From the NCBI GenBank assembly GCA_965261725.1, contig CBDHDU010000051.1:71693-135692 (forward strand): 64,000 nt of DNA, written 5' to 3'. Of this stretch, positions 35,838 to 45,116 are shown one piece after another. How positions within the stretch are numbered: the stretch's first letter is position 1; every line of letters starts with the position of its first letter. This DNA comes from CANDOC01 sp965261725 (GTDB lineage: Bacteria > Pseudomonadota > Gammaproteobacteria > Pseudomonadales > Endozoicomonadaceae). The position numbers and the translations under genes are program-made. The notes under the pieces are model-generated. The model worked only from the letters and a program-made list of their open reading frames with translations. It was not told the DNA's origin and ran no database searches.

Positions 35838-36902
35838 GTTCAATGATATTCTTTTAGCACCCGTTACCGGTGTACAGAATATTATTGATCTTGGCCTGTT
35901 TATTTTAATTATTGGTGGTTTCCTGATGGTCATCACCGCTACCGGTGCCATTGATGCCGGCATTGACCGCTCTGTTACCAAAATGAAAGGCCGTGAACAG
36001 TTAATGATTCCTTTCCTGATGGCTTTCTTTGCCATGGGCGGAACCGTTTATGGCATGGCGGAAGAGACCATTCCTTTCACTCAGGGCATGCTGCTGCGTG
36101 TAGTGATTCTGACACTTAGCTATATCGTCGCCGTCATCTACGTGATGCGTTATGCCAAGCGGGTTCGCAGTAATCCGGAACTATCTCTTGTTGCAAACAA
36201 AACTGAAGAAAACAAGAAGCATTTTCTGGAAAAGAAAGGCAAACAGACCATCAGTGAATTTACCGGCAAACATAAGGTTATTCTGGGTACTTTTGCTGCC
36301 ACATTCGGCATTATGATCTGGGGTGTCGCGTCAGCGGGTTGGTGGATGGATGAAATGTCTATTTTCTTTCTGGCGTCATCTATACTGGTTGCGGTCGTCG
36401 GTGGCCTGAGCGAAGAAGAGTTTGTTTCTCAGTTCGTGGAAGGTGCCAAAGATCTGCTGGGTGTTGTGCTGGTGCCGGGTATTGCCCGTGGTATCGGTAC
36501 CGTAATGGACAATGGACAATGGACTGATCACCGGAACTATCCTGAATTGGGGTGAAGGCGCACTGGCTGACTTACCGTCTGTCCTGTTCGTCGATGTGAT
36601 GTACCTGATCCATCTGTGGTACTGTCTATCTTTATTCCGTCCACTTCGGGCTTGGCTGTCTTCTCCATGCCAATCATTGCCCCACTGGCTGATTTTGCCG
36701 GTGTTGGTCGCTAACTGGCGGTTACTGCATATCAAACAGCAGCAGGTCTGATGAATCTGGTAACGCCGACTTATGGTGTCGTTGTTGCTGCTCTGGCGAT
36801 TGGTCGTGTGTCCATCGTGCAATGGTTCAAATTTATGTGGCCGATGCTGCTAATTCTTGGTGCGATTTCCATGACAGCACTTAGTATTGCTGCAGTGTAA
36901 TC

Positions 36903-36921
36903 ATATCAAGCCAATTGATAT
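36903..36921. promoter_or_regulatory. Palindrome between yfcC and argR
   Basis: ATATCAA-GCCAA-TTGATAT, perfect 7-bp arms directly after the yfcC stop and 85 bp before argR. Could be an ArgR-type operator for autoregulation or a weak terminator. Confidence 0.4.
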
Positions 36922-37005
36922 AAGATTATCTTAATACGATAACGGGCAGAACCTTTGGTTCCGTCCGTTATCTTTTCTGTAATCTGAAACTGGTAATCAA
37001 GTCCT

Positions 37006-37464
37006 ATGCGTGTACAGGATCCTAATTTAGTTGAAGCATTCAAAGTCCTGCTGCAGGAGCAGCAGTTCAGCTCCCAGGCTGAAATCGTCGATGCATTGAA
37101 AGAACAGGGCTTCGACAGCATTAATCAATCCAAAGTATCCCGCATTCTCACTCAGCTTGGTGCTGTTCGTACCCGCAATGCCCGCAAAGAAAGTGTTTAT
37201 TGCCTTCCTGCTGAACTCAGCGTGCCTTCCGTTAACGCCTCTCTGGCTAGTATGGTGATCGGCATAGACTACAACGACCATATGGTTGTGGTTAAAACGA
37301 CCCCAGGTGCTGCTCAAATTATAGCGCGCCTGATGGACTCATTAGGAAAATCTGACGGTATTCTCGGCTGCGTTGCCGGTGATGACACCATGTTTATATC
37401 ACCTGTGCGTGGAACACCGGTTGAGAGTCTTTACGAAACAGTTGCCAGCCTGCTTAAACAGTAA
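37006..37464 (+). CDS. argR: Arginine repressor ArgR
   Basis: 152 residues. The N-terminal winged helix (AFKVLLQEQQFSSQAEIVDALKEQGF; SINQSKVSRILTQLGAV) is followed by the hexamer/arginine-binding domain (VKTTPGAAQIIARLMDSL; GCVAGDDTMFISP). Arginine-bound ArgR represses biosynthesis and can activate catabolic operons. Placement beside yfcC and arcABC fits control of arginine deiminase. The length matches E. coli ArgR (156). Confidence 0.96.
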   Translation: MRVQDPNLVEAFKVLLQEQQFSSQAEIVDALKEQGFDSINQSKVSRILTQLGAVRTRNARKESVYCLPAELSVPSVNASLASMVIGIDYNDHMVVVKTTPGAAQIIARLMDSLGKSDGILGCVAGDDTMFISPVRGTPVESLYETVASLLKQ

Positions 37465-37584
37465 GCTATAACGATAAAAGTATATATTATAATAAGAGAA
37501 TGTCGTTTCATCCGAGAATAAAAACACGACATCTCAATTGCGAACCAGTTTTCAGATTGAACACCCTTGAAAAACGATCCAAAA

Positions 37585-37624
37585 ATATCAGGCTTGCCGA
37601 GCCCTGCTGTAAGCCTGATATTTC
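37585..37624 (+). terminator. Stem-loop terminator after argR
   Basis: Perfect 11-bp arms ATATCAGGCTT / AAGCCTGATAT with a 15-nt loop, followed by TTT; preceded by an A-run, so it may also work leftward. About 120 bp past argR. Confidence 0.65.
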
Positions 37625-38025
37625 CATTCAGAATCTATAATCCGCTCTGGGCACTCATGATCAGGATCGCAAATAATTTATAATGGAAACAGACCAATAT
37701 TGTTCAATTACCATGTGCCATTAATATGTACAATGTCCATACTGAAGAGAATAATGCTCATTACTATATTTATATCCACATCCAAAAAGCGATTGCCCTG
37801 GAAATACAGGGTGTATCAGCCAAGTCCCCTGATTCGGCAATGGCTTTAAAAATTGTAATGTATTGCCGAAGTGAGTACTGCGATTTTCTTCCTGATAAAG
37901 GGATCAATTTAATGCGCTGGGAGCAAGCCTTATTAGAAATAAAGCAATGCTCCCAAAGCCATTTGGCAACTAACTCCAGAAGAAGTTACCTCAGTTTAGA
38001 TTTTCATGGGGATCGCACATACTTC

Positions 38026-39254
38026 CAGGGCAAAAACATGATCATTTTTTGATCAGTTGTTGCCAAGGCTTTTAACCCCTGAAAGAGTAGAATACCTACT
38101 TTTTCATGATCAATACCGCTCTGCTATCTCGCTTTGAAACCTTCACTGACTCCCGAGACCCCAAAAAAGTGACCCACGTTTTGGCCGAGGTCATATTTAT
38201 GGCAACCTGTGCCATTCTCTGCGGGGCAGACGACTGGAATAGTATGAGAATGTTCGCCCTGACACGGGAAGAGTGGTTCCGCAAGCATCTCTCCCTTCCC
38301 GGCGGCATTCCGTGTGCCATGACCTTCAATCGTCTTTTCAGATCGCTTAACCCAGAAGAGTTCCGGATGATTTTTGCTGCCTGGATGAGAGATGCATGAC
38401 AGGCCTCGAGCTGTCAGATAGTCGAGTGGTCGCGCTGGACGGTAAGACAGTAAAAGGCTCAGCCTGGAACAAGGGCAAAGATGCTATTCATATGGTTAAT
38501 GCCTGGTGTACCGAAGTCGGCTTGTCTCTCGGGCAGTATAAGGTTGACTCTAAGTCGAATGAAATAACGGCGATTCCCGAACTGCTGAAATTGCTGGAAC
38601 TCACAGGTAGCCTGGTCACTATCGACGCGATGGGGTGCCAGAAAAAGATAGCTGATGCCATCCTGAAGAAAGATGCAGATTACCTGCTGGCGGTAAAAGG
38701 CAACCAGAAAAAACTCTATGGTGAAGTGACTCGCCTGTTTGATCAGTATTGGCAAGATAACCCGGCAGATGCTCCTTCTGCCCGGTTTGCAGAAACAGAT
38801 GAATACGCCCATGGTCGTGGAGAACATCGCCGCTGCTGGGCTGTACAGGACATAGAGCAGTTTCCGGTAGCCGCCAGCTGGAACGCGAAAACAATTGCCA
38901 TTGTACAGTTAGATTGTCAGAAAAAGAATAAAGGTGAAACCCTGCTACGCTATTTTATCTCCAGCCGACAGCTCTCAGCTAAAGAGATTCTGCAAGCCAC
39001 TCGTATGCATTGGCGAGTGGAAAATCAGCTTCATTGGGTGATGGATGTTGCATTTGATGAAGATCGCTGCCGAGCCCGAAAGGATAATACAGCTGAGAAT
39101 CTGGCCATTACTCGTCAGGTGACTCACAACCTCCTGAAAATGGATACAACTGTAAAAGGCGGGATCAAGAACAAGCGTAAGAGCTGCGGCTGGGATATAA
39201 ACCACATGGAGAATGTATTGGGGTTGTTCAAAAAATGATCATGTTTTTGCCCTG
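38026..39254 (+). mobile_element. ISAs1-family element
   Basis: 1229 bp with 27-bp perfect TIRs beginning CAGGGCAAAAACATGATCA, and a 10-bp TSD CACATACTTC at 38016-38025 and 39255-39264. The transposase is in two overlapping frames. Confidence 0.93.
38106..39238 (+). pseudogene. ISAs1 transposase, frameshifted
   Basis: The N-terminal part (38106-38399: DSRDPKKVTHVLAEVIFMA; WNSMRMFALTREEW) ends MRDA-stop. The catalytic part starts in the next frame (38396-39238: VVALDGKTVKGSAW, VTIDAMGCQKKIA, HWRVENQLHWVMDVAFDED). The junction reads GATGCATGACAGG, consistent with loss of one base from an original Asp-Ala-Val-Thr. The four-base overlap would also allow re-initiation at ATG 38396, so low activity is possible. 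Confidence 0.85.
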
Positions 39255-39470
39255 CACATACTTCACCAGTCGTCAGATGCTACACAACCTGCTATGGCAA
39301 CTATCCCAACTCGCTAACGAAAATAATTGCTTATTTGAAAGCTGTATTTTGCTCGATCGCCTGACTACGTTTTTCCGCATACCGGCTCCAATACCAGCAC
39401 CAGCCAAGCGCTTACCCAATGATGACTGGGAAATTCTGGATGAGATAGGAGAAGAAATGCAAACCTTCCC

Positions 39471-41274
39471 GTAATTACTCAATAAGTGCTGGATAAGGAA
39501 CAACTCGGTTCAATCGGCTATCTTCTTCTTATGACTTTTTTTGCTCATGATGAACAGCAACTGGCTCTACCTGAGAAGCTACTGGAATTTATCACCCAAC
39601 AGCAGGAGCAGATTGCCCAACAGCAGGAGCAGATTGCCCAGCAGCAGGAGCAGATTGCCCAGCAGCAGGAACAGATTGTTCAGTTGCAAAGGCAGGTTGA
39701 AGTGCTTGAGGCTGAAATTCGTCGTTTGAAAAAACTGCCAGCAAAACCGGACATCCAGCCCAACACCGCGCCTCATGATGATGCTGCCGAGAGCTCTGAA
39801 GGCAATGAGCAGTCAGCAGTTGAGGACAACGATACGGCTGAACCTGATGCTACGTTAACGCGTCAGGTCAACAAGCCCGATGAGAAAACCCGGAAACAAC
39901 GCAAACAACCCTCAAAACCGGCACCTGAAAAGTCAGTCACTATTGAAGTCACAGGGGTTCCACCCGGATCCACCTGGAATGGATACACACCCTTTCATGT
40001 ACAGGAACTGACAATCAATACGTCCAGTATCGAGTACCAGCTGGAACAATGGATAACCCCCGACAGGAAAACCATTACCGCTAAACCGCCAGTCGATCTC
40101 CATGGGCATCATTATGGGCCCGTACTGCAAGCTTATGTCCTGTACCAACACCATGGTTGCTCTGTTACCCAACCTGAGTTGCTGGACTGGCTATGGGACA
40201 TTGGGATTTCTATTTCAGCAGGAGAACTGAGTCTGCTCCTGACCCAGGAGCATAATCAATTCCATGCTGAGAAGGATGAGCTGCTGATTACCGGTATTCG
40301 TTGTTCTGGCTATATTCAGACAGACGACACGGGTACAAGGCACAAGGGGCAGAATGGTTATTGCACCATTATCAACAACGAGTCCTTTGCCTGGTTTGCC
40401 AGCACAGGCAGTAAAAGCCGGGAAAATTTTGTGAGTTTGCTGCATCGCCCATGGCGAACCTACACATTAACAGAAGAAGCCCTGGATTATCTGGAAGAAC
40501 ATCATTATCCCCAAAAATGGCTTAGGATCCTCAAACCGCACAACGGAGTAACGTTCCTGAACGTCAAGCCTGGGAAGCCTTCATGAACGACCAGGGTTTA
40601 ACAGGGAAAAAACGTCGCCAGCAAGCCAGTGAAGCCCTGATTTATGGCAGCCTGATACAGCATGGAGCAGGGCACCTGACCACCTTCAGCGATGGCGCAC
40701 GACAGTTTGACGTATTCAAACACAGCCAGTGCTGGATTCATGCAGAGCGAGGGCTGGCAAAAGTCCACCCGGTCAACGACCAGCAAGCTATGGCTCAGAA
40801 ATGGTGCCAGACATGGTTCTGGGCGATTTACGATGACCTGAAAGCCTTCAAGGCTGAGCCCGATGCCGAGAAAGCACTGAAGGTATGGTTGGGCTTTCAT
40901 ATGCTTGTCCAGACCCGAACATGCTGTGAACCACTGCAGGAAGCCCTGTCAGGTCTGGCACTGATCAAAGAAGAGCTGTTGCATGTACTGAAAGACCCGA
41001 ACTTGCCATTGCATAACAACCTGAGCGAAAGCCAGATACGGGAATACGCCAAGCGACGAAAAATCAGTGGTGGTACGCGAAGCGATGCAGGGCGGCAATG
41101 TCGCGACACCTTTGCCAGCCTGAAGAAAACGTGTCGCCTGTATGGTCTCTCGTTTTGGGATTATCTGACAGACAGATTAACAGGCAGCGGGTTGTTTCCG
41201 AGGCTGGCAAGCTTGATTGAAAAAACGGCACGTACTTTGCTTTGCGGGCTTTGCAGCAGTTTTTGAGTAATTAC
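39471..41274 (+). mobile_element. IS66-family element, type b, copy 2
   Basis: 1804 bp, same TIRs as copy 1 (GTAATTACTCAA), 8-bp TSD ACCTTCCC at 39463-39470 and 41275-41282. It is 20 bp longer than copy 1: one extra 21-bp heptad repeat minus one deleted base. Confidence 0.93.
39486..41266 (+). pseudogene. IS66-family transposase, type b, copy 2 (frameshifted)
   Basis: The first frame (39486-40586) breaks at TFLN-VKPGKPS and the rest continues from 40583 (MNDQGLTGKKRRQ). The cause is one missing C near 40562 (CTGAACGTCAAG against CTGAACCGTCAAG in copy 1). Four QQQEQIA heptads replace three. The C-terminal NNLSESQIREYAKRR motif is intact but cut off from the first catalytic Asp. Confidence 0.9.
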
Positions 41275-41489
41275 ACCTTCCCAACCTATCAAGGCCGACG
41301 GCACTCCATATAGCATCACCGGCCAACACGAAGAGACACTAAAAAAACCAATGTAGGGCATTAATTCTCTGCAACATAGAACATTCTGTTCTATATACAA
41401 TAAGCGAGTAATACCAAACTCACTGGTCTTTCTTTCACCTGCTGCCAACAAAGCAGGGAACCAACCAGCTTTTAGTCAGACATCATATT

Positions 41490-42887
41490 ATGCCGGTCAG
41501 TATCGACATCCTGATCATTGCGATCTTTTTGTTCGCCAACCTCCTGCTGGGACTCCTCACCAGCCGGGGAATCAGATCACTGAATCAGTTTTCAGTAGGA
41601 CACCGCAACTTTGGTACGTTTGCCATTATGGCAACGCTTTCCGCCTCTTTTATTGGCGGTGGCTACACACTGGGTAATGCCGCCAAAGTTTATGAAGGCG
41701 GTATGTTATTCGCCACAGCATTACTTGGGTTCAGCCTTAAGGAAATTCTGGTTGGTAGTCTGATTGCTCCACGCATGGACCGTTTCCGGGGCTGCATTTC
41801 GGTGGGCGATATTATGGCCCGACGTTATGGCGAAGTAGCCAGGGTCATGACCGGCATCTTTGCTGTCATTGTCTGCTGTGGAATCCTCGGCGCTCAGGTC
41901 GGCTCGCTGGGCGCAATATTCGGTGCATTCTTTGATGTCGGTATTATTGAAAGCACGCTGATCAGCTTTCTGATTATCATAATCTACTGCACCCTTGGCG
42001 GAATGCGCGCCGTTGTTTACACCGACATCCTGCAGTTCATCGTGCTGGTTATCGGACTGCCACTCGTTTTTATTCTTGGCGCCTACGAGGCAGGCGGGCT
42101 TCAAGCTATTGCCGAAAGGGTTCCGCAGGATCGCCTTAACCTGTTACCCACCATGGATAATATTGGTTTCTTCATTGCCATGTTTATCACATTCATGCTG
42201 GGGGAAACGTTGGTTCCCCCGTACACCCAGCGCCTGTTTATGGCAGCGAATGCCCGCAAAACCCGCGATGCTACTGTTTTAAGCGGACTGTTATCCATTC
42301 CTTTTTTTCTGATTATCGGCGCTTCAGGATTGGTTGCTCTGGCATTAAACCCGGCACTTGCCTCAGACCAGTCTCTTCCCTGGCTGGTACGGAATGTTCT
42401 GCCCGCAGGGCTTGTAGGATTTGTTATCAGTGCTTTGGTTGCAGTGATTATGTCTTCTGCTGCCGGGTTTCTGAATGCAGCCAGCGTTTCTTTTGTTAAT
42501 GATATTGTGCGACCTATCTATGGGAACCGCCTTCACGAAAATCAGCTGCTTCGCCTGGCAAAACTGGCAACACTCACGGTAGGCATTGCATCCGTTGCCT
42601 TTTCTCTTTACTCCACCAATATGCTGGATGTTCTGCTTTACGCTTATAAATTCTGGGCACCCGTCGTACTGGTTCCACTGATTGCTGTGTTCTTTGATAT
42701 TCCTGCCCGCCCGGTTGATTTTATGGCAGGTGCACTAACAGGCATCTGTTGTATGTTGCTTTGGTCAACATTGCTGGAAGGGCAGCTGTTCTTCACACCT
42801 GTAATAGCAGGCGTTGGCGGCAACCTGCTGAGCTTCTGCCTGTCCCGCAAAGCACGTACCGAGCCCCAGCATATGATGATGAGCTGA
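41490..42887 (+). CDS. Sodium:solute symporter family protein
   Basis: 465 residues and about 13 membrane segments. SSS-family marks: FSVGHRNFGTFAIMATLSASFIGG near the start (here quoted across the first two helices), GNAAKVYEGGMLF, a conserved GGMRAVVYTDILQ around residue 170, and VAVIMSSAAGFLNAASVSFVNDI. It imports an organic solute with Na+; the substrate cannot be read from sequence. Monocistronic, preceded by intergenic DNA containing the tail of the split gene. Confidence 0.9.
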   Translation: MPVSIDILIIAIFLFANLLLGLLTSRGIRSLNQFSVGHRNFGTFAIMATLSASFIGGGYTLGNAAKVYEGGMLFATALLGFSLKEILVGSLIAPRMDRFRGCISVGDIMARRYGEVARVMTGIFAVIVCCGILGAQVGSLGAIFGAFFDVGIIESTLISFLIIIIYCTLGGMRAVVYTDILQFIVLVIGLPLVFILGAYEAGGLQAIAERVPQDRLNLLPTMDNIGFFIAMFITFMLGETLVPPYTQRLFMAANARKTRDATVLSGLLSIPFFLIIGASGLVALALNPALASDQSLPWLVRNVLPAGLVGFVISALVAVIMSSAAGFLNAASVSFVNDIVRPIYGNRLHENQLLRLAKLATLTVGIASVAFSLYSTNMLDVLLYAYKFWAPVVLVPLIAVFFDIPARPVDFMAGALTGICCMLLWSTLLEGQLFFTPVIAGVGGNLLSFCLSRKARTEPQHMMMS

Positions 42888-43178
42888 AATCAACCCGCGC
42901 TATTTACCAAGCTTATTAACGTCATAGGGACGAGATGAGCGTTGCATCATCGCAATGCCTTCAAGAACCCTGTAAGCAATCTGAACGACTCACTTCAGCT
43001 ATCCGACAAACAGCGTCGATATATGCCAGTTTGTTGAATCTGTCTTTACCTGCACAATAGCTCCCGAACCTTAGCTCTGTCACAGGGTATCGCTTCACCC
43101 TTGAATTAAGGTCACAGTGCAACCACATGGATGTGGATCCTTTATTTGCCAGGAAGAGCAACACAGACAGTTTTCTAT
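42888..43178. other. Intergenic DNA, no recognised gene
   Basis: A minus-strand frame (42961-43164, 67 codons) has no signature I can place and no ribosome-binding site. It could be a scrap of a transposase. Confidence 0.3.
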
Positions 43179-43228
43179 GCGCCTGCAGGTTTATCCCCCC
43201 CCACCGAAGCCTGCGGGCGCTTTTAAGC
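43179..43228 (+). terminator. Stem-loop with T-run before the convergent secreted-protein gene
   Basis: GCGCCTGCAGG / CCTGCGGGCGC (one mismatch) around a 20-nt C-rich loop, followed by TTTTAAGCCTTTT. Reads as an intrinsic terminator for rightward transcription. Confidence 0.6.
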
Positions 43229-43250
43229 CTTTTAGATTACTCTGCGACGG

Positions 43251-44918
43251 TTAGAGTGGCGGTTTCATCTGAGAAACCCAATCGGTAATTATTGTATCAA
43301 CCATGACGGTATCACCCTTGCCGTAAGTGTCTATCTGCCCATGTAAAGTCAGCCCATTGCCAGACAAATCACCACCATAAAAATAAGCAGGATAATCATA
43401 CTGTCTCTGATCTCCTGAGGCATCTGCACCCTTAGAGGCCAGCCAGTTATATGCACTTTCAAAAGCTTTCTTATTTGTCTTCGGATCAGTCACAACAATA
43501 AAACCCGGAGGAATCGCATAATTAGCAGCCGCCGAAACAGCAGCATAAAAAACTTCAATGTTGTTATCACGAGGACATCGCAATGGCATATAAGGATTCC
43601 AGCCATTGGAGAAAAGCTGAGGCATATTTGTTGAATAATCGGTTACTGTAGGCGATCCATTATTCATTGTTACAAGTTGCGTATTTTGCTCCGATGTATT
43701 AATTGCAATATATCCATCTACAGAGCCGTCATTGCCCGATCTATGTAATCGTAAAGGCAAATATAAATCAAGATATGGCTTATAATTTCCAGAGTCATCA
43801 TTTCCAGCTATCAGTAGTGGAGAGTCTCCGACCCCATCTGCAACCACAGAGAACAAAACATCACCCTTTTCACCGAGGTCGACGAGGTAATCAAACTGAA
43901 AATCTTTTTGATTATATGAGAAGTTGTTAAACACCTTTGCAACCTCATATTGGAAATCACCGTTTTTTTTCCAAAGTACAAAACTGGGTCTCTGTCCGGC
44001 AGTTAATAACCTACCCTGTGCCCGCTGCGATGCTCTGTAATGCTTGATAATTTTCTTTTCTTTTTTCGGTGACAATCTTTTCGGGGCAGCTCCCTTTCGT
44101 TGTAAATACCAACCTTTTTGTCGCGGACAGAGGCAGCATAAAAAGTTTTGTGGCGCCTCTTCTGCTGATAAATATGTTATTTTTGAACCTGCTTTCGTCA
44201 GATCAAATCCATTTTCTTTCATAGAAATCTTCCAGTTTGGCGCAAATGATTTGCCACTGGAGTCTTTCAGCGTACTGGCTTCACCGACAATATACTCGCC
44301 ATTTGCGCTGATTTTCACCGGAACATACATAACACCCGGCTCTGTTGCAGGGCTTTCGCTTAAATCAGGTGAAGGCAACGGGTACCACGCTCCGGTTTCA
44401 GCATTCCAGCACCCTCCTTCTCCTTTTTCTGCAAATATATAGGCGCTTTCTGGCCGTACCTGCGTTCCAATAATAATTTTACCCGCTTCGTCCATCCCTC
44501 TTGCCAGTGCGTAAGCGAACTCTGGTTTACGGCTCATTTTGGTCTTTTCGGCACATGCTTTTGTCTGAGGATCTACGGTATAAATACATGGTTGAGCTTC
44601 AGCCAGAACCCCCTCAGACATCTTTTGTCCCCAAGTTAAATTGACAACCAAAAGCTGACCCGCATCAGCATAGGACACCGGACAATCTTCCAACATTGGG
44701 GGAATGTAAACGCCTGTAGAAGCATACTTACCAATACCACTCAGCCGTTTTATCTCTGCATTCCCAGTCTTACTTATGAATTCTACAATGCCTAATGAAC
44801 CTGGTTTACTCTCTGCTTTTTGCCTTGCATAACATGAATTGAAATCAGTAACCGGAAGCCAGCAAACGCTAAATACCAACCCACTGACTACTAATCTCTT
44901 TAGTAGAAGAATATCCAT
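43251..44918 (-). CDS. Large exported protein of unknown function
   Basis: 555 residues from the ATG at 44918. The frame is open for 48 more codons upstream, but MDILLLKRLVVSGLVFSVCW gives a proper signal peptide. Short Gly/Asn-turn units recur through the protein (MDEAGKIIIGTQ, ISANGEYIVGEA, DLSGNGLTLHGQ), resembling HAF-type propeller repeats (S-x-D/N-G-x-x-x-x-G). Many cysteines in the N-terminal half suggest an oxidising compartment. It lies downstream of, and in the same direction as, the P450 gene, 198 bp away, so the two may be co-transcribed. No family confidently assigned. Confidence 0.6.
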   Translation of the reverse strand: MDILLLKRLVVSGLVFSVCWLPVTDFNSCYARQKAESKPGSLGIVEFISKTGNAEIKRLSGIGKYASTGVYIPPMLEDCPVSYADAGQLLVVNLTWGQKMSEGVLAEAQPCIYTVDPQTKACAEKTKMSRKPEFAYALARGMDEAGKIIIGTQVRPESAYIFAEKGEGGCWNAETGAWYPLPSPDLSESPATEPGVMYVPVKISANGEYIVGEASTLKDSSGKSFAPNWKISMKENGFDLTKAGSKITYLSAEEAPQNFLCCLCPRQKGWYLQRKGAAPKRLSPKKEKKIIKHYRASQRAQGRLLTAGQRPSFVLWKKNGDFQYEVAKVFNNFSYNQKDFQFDYLVDLGEKGDVLFSVVADGVGDSPLLIAGNDDSGNYKPYLDLYLPLRLHRSGNDGSVDGYIAINTSEQNTQLVTMNNGSPTVTDYSTNMPQLFSNGWNPYMPLRCPRDNNIEVFYAAVSAAANYAIPPGFIVVTDPKTNKKAFESAYNWLASKGADASGDQRQYDYPAYFYGGDLSGNGLTLHGQIDTYGKGDTVMVDTIITDWVSQMKPPL

Positions 44919-45116
44919 TAGTATTACTTTAAAAGTTAATAAAAGTGCGACGGAATCTAGCCCATACAGAAGAAACAACCAGAAAAACCTGATAGATGTG
45001 GTTTTTACCCAGACAAATGACAAGCAATAATTTTTTATTGCCGAGTTGAAAATCAAAATCATCCCGACAACCCCGGTACTGCATCAACAGAATACTTTTA
45101 GAAATCGCACCAAAAC

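Larger units (their letters stand above)
34030..36900 (+). pseudogene. YfcC-family basic amino-acid/ornithine transporter remnant (arcD role)
   Basis: Reading WSEYEFNDILLAPVTGVQ across the IS66 insertion point (34046-34053 / 35838-35845), then LFILIIGGFLMVITATGAID, MAEETIPFTQG, GVVLVPGIARGIGTVMDNG and later PSTSG-like and VTPTYGVVVAALAIGR segments, identifies a YfcC-type carrier of about 470 residues. The N-terminal ~90 residues are missing, an IS66 interrupts the gene, a repeated ATGGACAATGG near 36506 shifts the frame, and further shifts follow to the stop at 36900. Loss of this carrier would remove the arginine/ornithine exchanger usually linked to arcABC. Confidence 0.8.
37726..41313 (+). 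pseudogene. Unknown 178-residue protein gene split by ISAs1 and IS66
   Basis: Three coding pieces join in frame when both elements and one copy of each TSD are removed: 37726-38025, 39265-39470 and 41283-41313. The rebuilt protein runs MYNVHTEENNAHYYIYIHI ... DFHGDRTYF / TSRQMLHNLLWQLSQL ... EEMQTFP / TYQGRRHSI. It is soluble, with no recognised domain; a mixed alpha/beta N-terminus and a Pro-rich stretch (RIPAPIPAPAKR). As it stands only a 108-residue fusion product could be made. Confidence 0.75.

Noticed and set aside
42961..43164. 67-codon minus-strand frame before the symporter terminator
   Set aside because: No recognisable domain or start signals; I cannot support it as a gene or as a named IS fragment.
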